Of a stretch of 64,000 nucleotides of DNA, positions 50,878 through 59,461 are shown piece after piece. The notes beneath the pieces are model-generated. The model was not told where the DNA came from, did not search any database, and was given only the letters and a program-made list of their open reading frames with translations. The first letter of the stretch is position 1, and the number at the start of each line of letters is the position of its first letter. Position numbers and translations under genes: made by a program. The stretch comes from Algivirga pacifica (GTDB lineage Bacteria > Bacteroidota > Bacteroidia > Cytophagales > Flammeovirgaceae), in assembly GCF_039543525.1 (NCBI RefSeq), contig NZ_BAABJX010000033.1, positions 117,297-181,296 on the forward strand. Direction: 5' to 3'.

Positions 50878-52635
50878 CTATTCTACCAGTTTTCCTTGTT
50901 CTACCTTTTCTCTCAACTGCTCATTAGCATCTCCTCCTCTCTCCATCGCCTTTTTCCAATAGATTAAGGCTTTATCTTTTTGACCTAATTTAAATAATAC
51001 ATCACCATAGTGTTCTAGAATAACGGCTTCTTCGCTAATTGCTATAGCCTTGGCTAGAAACTTCTCTGCATTCTCATAATCCTCTGCCGCATATAATACC
51101 CAAGCATAGGTATCGATATAAGATGGATTACCTGGATATAATTCTACAAGCTTCTCAGCCATCGCTTTTGCCTTGGATAAATACTCCTTACGTAAAGACA
51201 AAAAGTAACTATAATTATTTAATACTAACGGTGCCTCAGGAGTATACCTTAAGGCTTCCTCAAAATAAGCATCTGACTTAGCGTAGTCTTTCATATGATA
51301 ATATACCTCTGCCAATTGCGCATTCAACTGTCCTTTGGCTTCAGGAGTTACAGCCAAACGCTTTGCTTGTTCCAAAATCAAGGAGGCTTCCAGGTAATTT
51401 TCTTCCATCATATTCGCCTGTCCATTGAAAAGATAAAAGCTAAGGTTATTCGGAAAAATCTCCATCGCTTCTTCAGAGTGATATAGTAGCTTCTTGACAT
51501 CTCGAATATTTTGGTCGATATGAAGTAGCTCACTCCAGACTTCAAAATTATCTGGATTTAGCTTAACTGATTGCTCATAATATACCTGGGCTTCTTTCCA
51601 TTGTTTTTTACGAGCTAAGAAAGATCCCATGATAGCATTCAAGGAATAGCTATCAGGTGTAGCTTGAAGTGCTAACTCTGCAAAACGAAATCCCTCATCT
51701 AACTGCGCTTCAGTAGGAGAAGCTAAATACTTGGACAAAAGCGATGTTTTCTCATTAATATCCAAGTCCTCACTTTGAATTGCTTTTTCAATTGCTTCCA
51801 AAAAGCCTTCCTGATTCCCTTGTCCTCTATAGATATACCCAAGTAAAAATTGCACATTCCCATCTTCTGGGTGCTCCTGTACTAATGGCTTCAACAACTC
51901 CATTGCTTTATCATTCTGCTGATGCCCCAGTAAAATCCTTACCTGAGCTAAGCGATAAGCTGCTATATGAGGGTAAGTAGTAATTAGCTTCTCTCCCTCT
52001 TCCAATACCTTATCAAAGTCATCCAAACGAAAATAAATACGTTGTTTTTGATGAATGACCACCTCATCGACTCCAAACTTCTTTTCTACTAAATCGTATT
52101 GCTCTAATGCCTTATAGGGTTTACTCAGCATCAAGTAACAAGAAGCTTTTTCCATATACACCTCCTTATCCTCTCCTAGCTTGCGATGCTTATCTTCCAA
52201 TACCTGAAGCACCTCTCCCCATTTTTCTTGTTCCTTAAAAAGCTCCTTCAAAAAATCATAATAATAAGGATTTCCCTCCTGCAGCTTTAGGGCTTGAACA
52301 ACTTTATGTTCAGCTTCATCAAAAGCATTCATTTCCTTAAGACAGAGAGCTATTTGATATTTAACGACATCATTGGTGGGATCTTTCTTTTCTAAATCTT
52401 TGAATATCTTTAGTGCCTCTTCATAATCTTGAATAACATACAACCCAACCGCTCCAATAAACTCTTCTTCGTATTGGTATCGGGCTGAAATGGTAGGACC
52501 ATTAGGTCCCTTGATAACTTCTGTCTTTTTTTCTTCTTTCTTCTTTTTTTTCCTGAATTGCGCCTCTACCTCTCCCGTAGGGTACAAGGTGAGCATCAGT
52601 AAAAAAAGAATACAATAAGTACTGTCTATTCTCAT
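50878..52635 (-). CDS. TPR-repeat protein, exported
   Basis: A 585-residue protein: signal peptide (CILFLLMLTLYPTGEVEAQ), a lysine-rich stretch, then about ten tetratricopeptide repeats (e.g. QDYEEALKIFKDLEKKDPTN, KDYAKSDAYFEEALRYTPEA, EDYENAEKFLAKAIAISEEA). TPRs form helical scaffolds for protein-protein contacts. Exported TPR proteins of Bacteroidota take part in envelope assembly, but the partner here is unknown. It is transcribed alone, convergent with the acyl-CoA dehydrogenase. Confidence 0.86.
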   Translation of the reverse strand: MRIDSTYCILFLLMLTLYPTGEVEAQFRKKKKKEEKKTEVIKGPNGPTISARYQYEEEFIGAVGLYVIQDYEEALKIFKDLEKKDPTNDVVKYQIALCLKEMNAFDEAEHKVVQALKLQEGNPYYYDFLKELFKEQEKWGEVLQVLEDKHRKLGEDKEVYMEKASCYLMLSKPYKALEQYDLVEKKFGVDEVVIHQKQRIYFRLDDFDKVLEEGEKLITTYPHIAAYRLAQVRILLGHQQNDKAMELLKPLVQEHPEDGNVQFLLGYIYRGQGNQEGFLEAIEKAIQSEDLDINEKTSLLSKYLASPTEAQLDEGFRFAELALQATPDSYSLNAIMGSFLARKKQWKEAQVYYEQSVKLNPDNFEVWSELLHIDQNIRDVKKLLYHSEEAMEIFPNNLSFYLFNGQANMMEENYLEASLILEQAKRLAVTPEAKGQLNAQLAEVYYHMKDYAKSDAYFEEALRYTPEAPLVLNNYSYFLSLRKEYLSKAKAMAEKLVELYPGNPSYIDTYAWVLYAAEDYENAEKFLAKAIAISEEAVILEHYGDVLFKLGQKDKALIYWKKAMERGGDANEQLREKVEQGKLVE

Positions 52636-52721
52636 TATCTTGAAGGCTAATTACAAAAATTCAGGTGTCAAAAGAATGTATGTTAAATGGAAGATACAAA
52701 TTCAGGGAAGCATATAAAAGA

Positions 52722-52754
52722 AATGCCCCTGAAGAGTTATTCTACAGGGGCATT
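52722..52754 (-). terminator. Terminator of the nucleotidyltransferase gene
   Basis: AATGCCCCTG pairs with CAGGGGCATT around a ~13-nt loop. On the minus strand TTCTTTTATATG follows. It is 25 bp past the stop codon. Confidence 0.72.
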
Positions 52755-52778
52755 AAAATCAAGAGAAAATCTTATTTT

Positions 52779-53783
52779 CTACTCTTTTACCGAAGTGAAA
52801 TCTCCAATACTCAGATCCTTGGCTCTACCCACGTAGTTTACATAGTTACCTACCACTGAGTTTTCAATATTTACCTTAGCAATAACGGTATATTCTTGTA
52901 CGATACTATTTTGCACGACTGCATTAGAAATCTTTGTATTCTTTCCTACAGAAACGTAAGGTCCTACTACCGCATTATTGATTTCAACACCTTCTCCAAT
53001 ATAAACAGGACTGATAATCACTGCATTATTTAACTTTGCAGACTCTGAGATCAAGTCTTGATCTTTAATGAAATCTAGATAATTTCTATTGGTATGCACC
53101 AACGCCTCCTTATTACCACAGTCTAACCAGTGATCAACAGTACCCGGTTTAAACTTAGTCCCTTTGGCTTTCATATTCTCCAAAGCTCCTGTCAACTGAT
53201 ACTCTCCACTGTTCATGATATTATTATCAATCAAGTATTTCAGTTCAGCCTTCAACTTTTCAGCTTCCTTGAAGTAGTAAATACCTATGATGGCATGATC
53301 TGAGACATACTCCTGAGGCTTCTCAATAAAGTCTGTGATTACACCTTCTTCGTCTAATTTTACCACACCAAATGCTGATGGGTCCTCTACTCTTTGAGTC
53401 CAGATAATACCATCTTGACTTCTATCGATAGTAAAGTCTGCCTTAAATAAAGTGTCTGCAAACGCTACAATCACATTTCCATCTAAAGAATCAGCAGCAC
53501 AGTAAATCGCATGTGCTGTTCCTAATGGCTCATCCTGGTAGTATATTTTTCCTTTTGCCCCAAGAGATTCGGCAATTTCAATCAATTCTCTCTCTACCTC
53601 TTTTCCGAAATCACCTACTACAAAAGCAATTTCTTCTAATTTATCGTCTGACATAGCAGCCAAATCCTCCACTAAACGGTGAACAATCGGCTTACCAGCT
53701 ATTTTCACAAGTGGTTTGGGTGTTGTTAGGGTATGTGGGCGAAGACGTGAACCACGTCCTGCCATAGGTACTACAATTTTCAT
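52779..53783 (-). CDS. Sugar-phosphate nucleotidyltransferase with left-handed beta-helix
   Basis: A 334-residue enzyme that activates a sugar-1-phosphate with an NTP. The nucleotide-binding start is VVPMAGRGSRLRPHTLTTPKPLVKI; the metal Asp is in VAFADTLF at about residue 109; LDCGNKEAL occurs near 215. The C-terminal ~80 residues form hexapeptide (left-handed beta-helix) repeats such as VYIGEGVEINNAVVGPYVSVGK. It resembles RmlA/GlmU-type enzymes making glucose-1-P or mannose derivatives. It lies 128 bp downstream of dut, on the same strand, with a flippase beyond. Confidence 0.9.
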   Translation of the reverse strand: MKIVVPMAGRGSRLRPHTLTTPKPLVKIAGKPIVHRLVEDLAAMSDDKLEEIAFVVGDFGKEVERELIEIAESLGAKGKIYYQDEPLGTAHAIYCAADSLDGNVIVAFADTLFKADFTIDRSQDGIIWTQRVEDPSAFGVVKLDEEGVITDFIEKPQEYVSDHAIIGIYYFKEAEKLKAELKYLIDNNIMNSGEYQLTGALENMKAKGTKFKPGTVDHWLDCGNKEALVHTNRNYLDFIKDQDLISESAKLNNAVIISPVYIGEGVEINNAVVGPYVSVGKNTKISNAVVQNSIVQEYTVIAKVNIENSVVGNYVNYVGRAKDLSIGDFTSVKE

Positions 53784-53911
53784 AATGTCTTATTATTAAA
53801 AAAAGTATATTGATTGTTTAGCTACATATAAGGCTAAACATAAAATAGTAGAATTTTTGATCAACACATTATTTCTAACAAGAGTTAACCATTACCTAAA
53901 AGGTTAATGAA

Positions 53912-54346
53912 TTAGCTCTTGCCAGTGCTTCCATAGCCTCCTGCTCCTCGATCCGTATCTGATAATACCTCAACGTTCTCCCAGGATATAGTTTCGTGTT
54001 TGGCAATCACCATCTGAGCAATGCGCTCTCCATTTACCACCTCAAAAGGCTGGTCAGATAGGTTCACTAATAGCACTTTCACCTCCCCCCTATAATCTGC
54101 ATCGATCGTACCAGGGCTGTTTAAAACTGTCAGCCCGTGTTTGTAAGCTAGTCCACTACGAGGCCTCACTTGCGCCTCAAACCCGGCAGGTAGCTCCATA
54201 TATATCCCAGTAGGAATTAGTTTTCTCTCCAATGGCTTCAATACGATACTTTCTTCTAAAGAAGCCCTCAAGTCCATTCCTGCAGCATGTGCTGTCTGAT
54301 ATTCAGGCAAGTCATGCCCAGAACGGTTAATTACTTTTATTCTCAT
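53912..54346 (-). CDS. dut: Deoxyuridine 5'-triphosphate nucleotidohydrolase
   Basis: A 144-residue trimeric dUTPase that hydrolyses dUTP to dUMP and keeps uracil out of DNA. All five motifs are visible: AAGMDLRA (I), RPRSGLAYKHGL (II), NSPGTIDADYRGEVKVLLVN (III), NGERIAQMVI (IV) and the C-terminal arm RGAGGYGSTG (V). Length is normal. Its start is 8 bp after the stop of the flippase gene upstream on the same strand, so the two share a transcript. Confidence 0.97.
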   Translation of the reverse strand: MRIKVINRSGHDLPEYQTAHAAGMDLRASLEESIVLKPLERKLIPTGIYMELPAGFEAQVRPRSGLAYKHGLTVLNSPGTIDADYRGEVKVLLVNLSDQPFEVVNGERIAQMVIAKHETISWENVEVLSDTDRGAGGYGSTGKS

Positions 54347-54354
54347 CTATTCAG

Positions 54355-55857
54355 TTACTTATTAACTACCTTCCTCAACTCTTGTCGTTCTAAAAACAAA
54401 ATCAACAACACAAAGGCCATTAGTATGCTATTCTTCACAAAAAATGAAGTCCAAAAATGCATTATTTCAAGGTTAAATACAACATAAGCTACTAAAACTC
54501 CCGAAAAGACATACAATAACGCATTTCCTACCTGATATGGAACAGGATAATACTTCTGTCCAAACCAATAAGAGGCTATCATCATACTCCCATAACAAGC
54601 CAAAGTAGCTATAGCACTTCCATGATACCCTAGTATAGGGATCAAGAAGTAGTTCCCTAATACGGTAATCATCGCACCTCCCAAACTTAGGAAAGCTCCA
54701 AACTTCGTGCGATCGGTTACTTTAAACCAAACCGATAAATTGTAATAAACACCGAGAAAAACATTAGCCATCAACAGTATAGGTACAACAGACAGCCCTA
54801 CCAAATATTCCTCTTTACCGATCAACAAACCAGCCAACCAATCAAGGTTAGCCACTACGCCGACAACCATCATCATTAAGAATATAACGAAGTACTTCAT
54901 CACTCTTGCAAAAAGCCTGGGAGAGTCCTTCTGCCCTGCCTGAGCATAGAAAAATGGCTCTGCTGCATATTTATAGGCCGTAACCCCAAGTGTTATAAAA
55001 ATTGACAACTTATAACAGGCTGCATACACCCCCATAGCATAAGTACTATCCCCTTGCTCATAAAACCCTTCAGGCAACCACTTTTCCAATAAAATCTTAT
55101 CCGAAGCCTCATTCACAAAAAAGGCTACTCCTATCAGTATCAATGGAAAACCATAACGATAATATTGTTGCAAACGCTTCCAATCCAGCTGAGGTCTCCA
55201 TGTAATAAACTGCTTGAAGAAGGTTATGAAGATCAATACTTTCGCCAATAAATTAGCCAAAAAAGCATACCCTATCCCCAGCGATGGATCATAAATTAAA
55301 TCCACAACACTTTTCCACTCCTGCAGGTATTTTCCTTCATGTATATCCCTACAAAGAATCAAGAAGAATATATTAAGCCCTACGGTAATGATCACTTCCG
55401 TAACTTTGAGGGTGGCAAAACGCAAAGCTTTTTGTTCTATCCTCAACTTAGCAAATGGCAAAACCAATAGCGTATCGACTGTAAGCAGCATCGCAAACCA
55501 CTGTACATACAAAGCACTATTGTCATACCCCATCCATAACCCTATCGCTTCCGCATTAAAATACAGTAAGGAAGAAAAGAACACTGACGTAAGCATCAAA
55601 GACGTCATGATATTGTTAAAGACTCTTTCCTGCTCTTCTTTGGATGCCTTTGTGGCAAATCGGAAAAATGAGGTCTCCATACCATAGGTATACAAGGCAT
55701 TGAATAATATCATATAGGCATAAAAAATAGAGATAATTCCATACCCATCTGGCGCTGCCACTCCCGTATGTATTCTTACCAACGTATAATTAATCAAACG
55801 GGCCAATACGGTACTCATCCCATAAAGCACCGTGTCTGACATTAATCTTTTCAGCAT
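54355..55857 (-). CDS. Oligosaccharide flippase family protein (Wzx-like)
   Basis: A 500-residue integral membrane protein of the polysaccharide-exporter (MATE-like, MOP) superfamily. About fourteen predicted helices. It begins LKRLMSDTVLYGMSTVLARLI, typical of this family, and has ASDKILLEKWLP near residue 255. These proteins flip lipid-linked sugars across the inner membrane. The track frame begins at a TTG (55875); the ATG at 55857 is preferred. Upstream are a terminator and a hairpin. With dut downstream it forms one unit, and with the nucleotidyltransferase it may take part in surface polysaccharide synthesis (inferred). Confidence 0.85.
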   Translation of the reverse strand: MLKRLMSDTVLYGMSTVLARLINYTLVRIHTGVAAPDGYGIISIFYAYMILFNALYTYGMETSFFRFATKASKEEQERVFNNIMTSLMLTSVFFSSLLYFNAEAIGLWMGYDNSALYVQWFAMLLTVDTLLVLPFAKLRIEQKALRFATLKVTEVIITVGLNIFFLILCRDIHEGKYLQEWKSVVDLIYDPSLGIGYAFLANLLAKVLIFITFFKQFITWRPQLDWKRLQQYYRYGFPLILIGVAFFVNEASDKILLEKWLPEGFYEQGDSTYAMGVYAACYKLSIFITLGVTAYKYAAEPFFYAQAGQKDSPRLFARVMKYFVIFLMMMVVGVVANLDWLAGLLIGKEEYLVGLSVVPILLMANVFLGVYYNLSVWFKVTDRTKFGAFLSLGGAMITVLGNYFLIPILGYHGSAIATLACYGSMMIASYWFGQKYYPVPYQVGNALLYVFSGVLVAYVVFNLEIMHFWTSFFVKNSILMAFVLLILFLERQELRKVVNK

Positions 55858-55875
55858 CTTTATTCTTCTCTTCAA

Positions 55876-55898
55876 TAAAAAAAACCCGCCTAAGCGGG
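55876..55898 (-). terminator. Terminator upstream of the flippase gene
   Basis: Minus strand: CCCGC, loop TTAG, GCGGG followed by eight T. It lies just 18 bp before the flippase start, ~60 bp after the enoyl-CoA hydratase stop. Placed inside the would-be leader of the flippase gene, so it may attenuate read-through. Confidence 0.85.
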
Positions 55899-55918
55899 AT
55901 ATTTTCTAAAACCTTAAT

Positions 55919-55951
55919 TGTTCGCCTCTATCGTAACGATAAAGGCGAACA
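55919..55951 (-). terminator. Hairpin after the enoyl-CoA hydratase gene
   Basis: TGTTCGCCTCTATCG pairs nearly perfectly with CGATAAAGGCGAACA around TAA. It lies 6 bp after the stop codon. No T run follows on the minus strand, so it may stabilise the 3' end, with the terminator at 55885 next. Confidence 0.6.
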
Positions 55952-55956
55952 TATTA

Positions 55957-56733
55957 TTATTGGCCTACAAAGTTCGGCTTTCTTTTTTCAAGGAATGCAG
56001 CCGTTCCTTCCTTAAAGTCTCCTGTTTTGCAACAACTACTAAAAGCATTCGCCTCCATATTGTAACCATCACTACTCGTTAATGAATAATGAATACAGTC
56101 AATCGCATGCGCAACTGCCAAAGGACCTTTCTTTGTGATCTTATCAATCAAATCATGACATTTCTTAAGTAATTCCTCCTGTGGCACATTGTAATTAGCC
56201 AAACCTACTCGCTCTGCTTTTTCGGCACTGATCATATCTCCTGTTGTGATCATTTCATAAGCCACTCCCTTCCCTACCAACTGAGGTAGACGCTGCGTTC
56301 CTCCGTAAGCCGGGATAATTCCCAGAGATACTTCAGGCAACCCAAACATAGCGTTATTGCTCGCCACTCTCATATGACACGCCATTGCCAACTCGCAACC
56401 GCCACCTAAGGCATATCCATTGACTGCTGCAATCACAGGTTTTGGACAATGCTCAAACTTCGCAAAGACTTCTTGTCCTCTTTCCGAAAACTTTCGGGCG
56501 TTTAGTTCGTCCAACTCTGCAATCTCAGAGATATCAGCACCGGCTACGAAAGCTTTTTGTCCTTTCCCAGTGACAATAACAGCTCTAATTTCATCTTTGT
56601 CATAAGCAATTTGAATAGCTTCCTCTAGCTCTCCAATAGTTTTTGCATTTAGGGCATTGAGTTTTTCTTCTCTGTTGATTGTGATCGTAAGTACTCCCCC
56701 GTTTTGGTCTAGTAATAGATTTTGAAAATCCAT
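55957..56733 (-). CDS. Enoyl-CoA hydratase
   Basis: A 258-residue crotonase-fold enzyme that hydrates trans-2-enoyl-CoA to 3-hydroxyacyl-CoA. Oxyanion-hole segments: FVAGADISEIAEL and ALGGGCELAMACHMR; both catalytic glutamates are present (CELAMA and FGLPEVSLGIIPAYGGTQRL). Length is typical. It complements the acyl-CoA dehydrogenase and 3-hydroxyacyl-CoA dehydrogenase in the window. A single gene; a -7-like box lies ~85 bp upstream. Confidence 0.95.
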   Translation of the reverse strand: MDFQNLLLDQNGGVLTITINREEKLNALNAKTIGELEEAIQIAYDKDEIRAVIVTGKGQKAFVAGADISEIAELDELNARKFSERGQEVFAKFEHCPKPVIAAVNGYALGGGCELAMACHMRVASNNAMFGLPEVSLGIIPAYGGTQRLPQLVGKGVAYEMITTGDMISAEKAERVGLANYNVPQEELLKKCHDLIDKITKKGPLAVAHAIDCIHYSLTSSDGYNMEANAFSSCCKTGDFKEGTAAFLEKRKPNFVGQ

Positions 56734-56815
56734 GCTACAGTGTTATTATTTTGATATGATACAGCAATCGATGCTATTTTTCCTTATTCCGTTCAACAAG
56801 GATATAATAATATTA

Positions 56816-56823
56816 CAAAATTA
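56816..56823 (-). promoter_or_regulatory. Candidate -7 box for the enoyl-CoA hydratase gene
   Basis: Minus strand TAATTTTG fits TAnnTTTG, 83 bp before the start codon. No obvious -33 TTTG. Confidence 0.4.
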
Positions 56824-56871
56824 TCCATTATTTCGACTAAAAATACGCCTTTTTTACAGAAAACATGCTAC

Positions 56872-57900
56872 TTATTGGCAGTAGTTTCTATCCATATCCG
56901 TAAGCATATTTTCAGACATTGACACCGATTTCTGGAGATAAGTACAAGCCTTTCTTTTATCTTTCAGGCCTTTATATAATAAATACTGATAGTAATTAAG
57001 TTTAGGGGTAAACTGATTCAAGGTTGCTGCACTATCCAAATATACTTTAGCTTGCTCCCAATTGCGCTCTTGTAAATAAGTAATCCCCATATTACGCAAT
57101 GCTTCAGAGTTATCTTTTTGATAAAACAAAGAGACCTTTAAATCTTTTCTACTCTCTTCTATTTCTCCTGACAATGCCAATACATAAGCTCGGTTACTTC
57201 TGTAATAAGGATGAGCAGCATTAATATTCAATGCTTTTGTAAGGTATTTGATAGCTTTATCGTAATTTTTCTCTTCAATCGCTACCATTCCAATATTATT
57301 TAAGGCGTCTGCATGTTTTGGATCCTGCACTAAAGCCTTTTGAAAACTTTCTTCCGCCAAGTCGTATTCTTGACGACTAAAATGTACATACCCTTTATTT
57401 ACCAAAGCAGACGTATTTTCTGGCTGCAACACAATCGCCTCCTCAAAATCAAGCAACGCCCCTTCTGTATCCCCCAATTGTTGTCTTGCCATTCCTCTGT
57501 TAACATATAGATTCACTGTACGCAAACCAACCTGCTCTGCCTTGTTCAGATCCTCTAAAGATTTCTGATATTTACCTACCTCAAAATAAGCTATTGCCCG
57601 GTTAAACAAGGCATCCTTAGAGGTGTCATTCAATACCAATGCTTGCTGGTAGTCTTCTAAAGCTTCTTCCAGGTTTCCTAGTTCAGCATAAGCAACTCCT
57701 CTGTTGATATACGCCTCACTAAATGTGGAATCTAAACGAATGGCTTCTGAGAAATCTCTGGCTGCTTCCTGAAAGGCCCTTTTCTCAAGCTTCGACTTCC
57801 CTTTTAAAAAGAATTGATCCCGTTCTGACTGCAATGAACAACTTACAATAAACAATCCTAGAAGGGCTATACTAAGGAGGTGAGATAATCTATTTCTCAT
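56872..57900 (-). CDS. TPR-repeat lipoprotein
   Basis: A 342-residue lipoprotein (lipobox FIVSC) with about eight consecutive TPR motifs, e.g. KRAFQEAARDFSEAIRLDST, GNLEEALEDYQQALVLNDTS, GDTEGALLDFEEAIVLQPEN and EYDLAEESFQKALVQDPKH. It probably is anchored at the periplasmic face as a protein-interaction scaffold. It resembles the other TPR protein of the window only in the repeats. The 5' side has a short repeat (D). The downstream neighbour is enoyl-CoA hydratase, 138 bp away. Confidence 0.88.
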   Translation of the reverse strand: MRNRLSHLLSIALLGLFIVSCSLQSERDQFFLKGKSKLEKRAFQEAARDFSEAIRLDSTFSEAYINRGVAYAELGNLEEALEDYQQALVLNDTSKDALFNRAIAYFEVGKYQKSLEDLNKAEQVGLRTVNLYVNRGMARQQLGDTEGALLDFEEAIVLQPENTSALVNKGYVHFSRQEYDLAEESFQKALVQDPKHADALNNIGMVAIEEKNYDKAIKYLTKALNINAAHPYYRSNRAYVLALSGEIEESRKDLKVSLFYQKDNSEALRNMGITYLQERNWEQAKVYLDSAATLNQFTPKLNYYQYLLYKGLKDKRKACTYLQKSVSMSENMLTDMDRNYCQ

Positions 57901-57930
57901 AGTGTAATTGGTAAAATGTATATCATTTTA

Positions 57931-57995
57931 CACAGGGCGATGCCCTGTGCTATGGTTGGCGATACCTTGTGCTATATTGACAATATTTGCGCTAT
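57931..57995. repeat. GCGATGCCCTGTGCTAT-type degenerate repeat (D)
   Basis: A palindrome ACAGGGC-GAT-GCCCTGT and its extension GCGATGCCCTGTGCTAT (57938-57953), then the related GCGATACCTTGTGCTAT (57959-57975) and GCGCTAT at 57989. From memory such 'CAGGGCGATGCCCTG' sequences recur in other Bacteroidota, which I cannot verify here. It lies between the TPR lipoprotein start and the 43-residue lipoprotein stop. Confidence 0.55.
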
Positions 57996-58008
57996 ACTAT
58001 ATATTTTT

Positions 58009-58140
58009 CTAGCAATCTTTGATAGGACAAGGAATTGGTTTTGTAGGATCAAATTTCTTCATTTTTCGACGACTGTGACACGAACTCATACTCGTTCCCA
58101 ATACTCCTAACAGGAGCATTCCCATCATAACTTTTCTCAT
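58009..58140 (-). CDS. Small lipoprotein, 43 residues
   Basis: A short ORF on the minus strand, too small for standard ORF cut-offs: ATG at 58140 to TAG at 58009. The product starts MRKVMMGMLLLGVLGTSMSSC, a complete lipoprotein signal with Cys-21, then HSRRKMKKFDPTKPIPCPIKDC, a basic tail with two further cysteines. A TATATTTG box sits 38 bp upstream on the same strand. The combination supports a real small lipoprotein; function unknown. Confidence 0.65.
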   Translation of the reverse strand: MRKVMMGMLLLGVLGTSMSSCHSRRKMKKFDPTKPIPCPIKDC

Positions 58141-58177
58141 GTTTGTTCTCATTTTCTTCTGATTTATTTAAAGGTTT

Positions 58178-58185
58178 CAAATATA
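58178..58185 (-). promoter_or_regulatory. -7 box for the small lipoprotein gene
   Basis: Minus strand TATATTTG matches TAnnTTTG exactly. The start codon is 38 bp downstream, giving a leader of about 32 nt. No -33 TTTG at the best distance. Confidence 0.5.
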
Positions 58186-58373
58186 ACTAATAATACTACA
58201 ACTTTAAATAATCTATCCTGTTTGGTACAAAGAGGAGCACACAGGAAATAGCAAAAACTTTTTACCTTTACGTTTTATAGATCATCCATACTTACAGTAT
58301 CACAAATGGTCATGTGCAATAGTAGTCTCCTTATTCATTTGTATAAAAATAATTCAAAATAGATCTACTTGTT

Positions 58374-59342
58374 ATGGAAAATATCAATCGTATCCCGGTC
58401 ACGATCATCACAGGTTTTTTAGGTGCAGGGAAAACCACATTACTCAATCGCATTATTGCAGAACACCCTAACAAACGCTTTGCCATTATAGAAAATGAGT
58501 TTGGAGAAACAGGGATTGACAACGACCTGGTGGTTGGCATAGAGGATGGAATCTTTGAAATGTCTAACGGTTGTATTTGTTGTACGCTCAGTGAAGAGCT
58601 GCACGAAACACTCAATAAACTGCTGCAGCAAAGTGATAAGTTTGATCACTTACTAATAGAGACCACTGGTATTGCTGAACCTTCTAGTATCGCTATGCCA
58701 TTTACCACCGATCCGTTGGTGCAAAAGTATTTCTACCTTGACGGAACAATATGCCTGGCCGACGCGCAATATTTGGAGGACAGTCTGAAGGATGACGAAA
58801 ATGCTGTACAACAGGTCACTTTCGCAGACCTTATACTACTTAACAAGAAAGAGTTAGTCGCAGAAGGGTATTTAAAAGAAGTCAAAGAAGTGCTTAAGAA
58901 ACTTAATCCTTATGCTGATATCCTTACCACCCAAAATGCAGACTATGGTAGTAAGAAGATTTTGGATCTTAAGGCCTACTCTCCGGAAAAGGTAGAGGAA
59001 AAAAGCTCTTTTATACCTGCTCATCACCATCACCATCACCATCACATTGTCTCTCATAGCATTACGGCAACAGGAATGGTAAACCCTCAGGAGCTGGAAT
59101 ACTGGCTAACGGTTTTATTACAATTGCAGGGAGAGGCCTTTTATCGTATTAAGGGAATATTTCATTTCCCCAATGAAGATCGAAAAGTCATCTTTCAAGC
59201 CGTTCGTAATCAATCAGCAATCACCTTGGGATCCCCTTGGAGACCGGAAGAGGAACGTACCAACCGCATGGTCTTTATCGGAAAAGAATTAAACACTAAA
59301 GTACTGGAAAGACGCTTCAAACAATGCTTATTGAAAAGCTAA
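58374..59342 (+). CDS. CobW/ZNG-type GTP-binding metallochaperone with an octahistidine run
   Basis: A 322-residue GTPase of the CobW/YjiA/ZNG1 group, which delivers zinc or other metals to client enzymes. Walker A is GFLGAGKT (14-21); the metal site is GCICC (66-70); the Walker B/GTP motifs include IETTGIAEPS and LNKKEL. The C-terminal CobW_C domain begins near residue 240 (FYRIKGIFHFPNEDRKVIFQ). Eight consecutive His at residues 217-224 (plus H near 228) precede it, as in several family members with His-rich loops. It stands alone upstream of the ribosomal operon. Confidence 0.93.
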   Translation: MENINRIPVTIITGFLGAGKTTLLNRIIAEHPNKRFAIIENEFGETGIDNDLVVGIEDGIFEMSNGCICCTLSEELHETLNKLLQQSDKFDHLLIETTGIAEPSSIAMPFTTDPLVQKYFYLDGTICLADAQYLEDSLKDDENAVQQVTFADLILLNKKELVAEGYLKEVKEVLKKLNPYADILTTQNADYGSKKILDLKAYSPEKVEEKSSFIPAHHHHHHHHIVSHSITATGMVNPQELEYWLTVLLQLQGEAFYRIKGIFHFPNEDRKVIFQAVRNQSAITLGSPWRPEEERTNRMVFIGKELNTKVLERRFKQCLLKS

Positions 59343-59364
59343 TACAGTGAATTACGGAGATACA

Positions 59365-59396
59365 TTTGTACTTTTAAGGATTAATTTCTACCTTTG
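59365..59396 (+). promoter_or_regulatory. Promoter of the rpsF-rpsR-rplI operon
   Basis: TTTG at 59365-59368, 20-bp spacer and TACCTTTG at 59389-59396 match TTTG-N19-21-TAnnTTTG exactly. Predicted transcription start near 59402, giving a ~60-nt leader; the leader ends with a small hairpin (TAATACCTTATTAGGTAATTA), 5 bp before the rpsF start. Confidence 0.82.
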
Positions 59397-59461
59397 CGCA
59401 CTCGAAAATGAGTAATCATTTTTATTTAAATTAATGTAATACCTTATTAGGTAATTAAGTT

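Noticed and set aside
59023..59046. Vector-derived His tag
   Set aside because: The run is internal to a complete CobW-family protein with native codon mix and no linker or cloning-site sequence.
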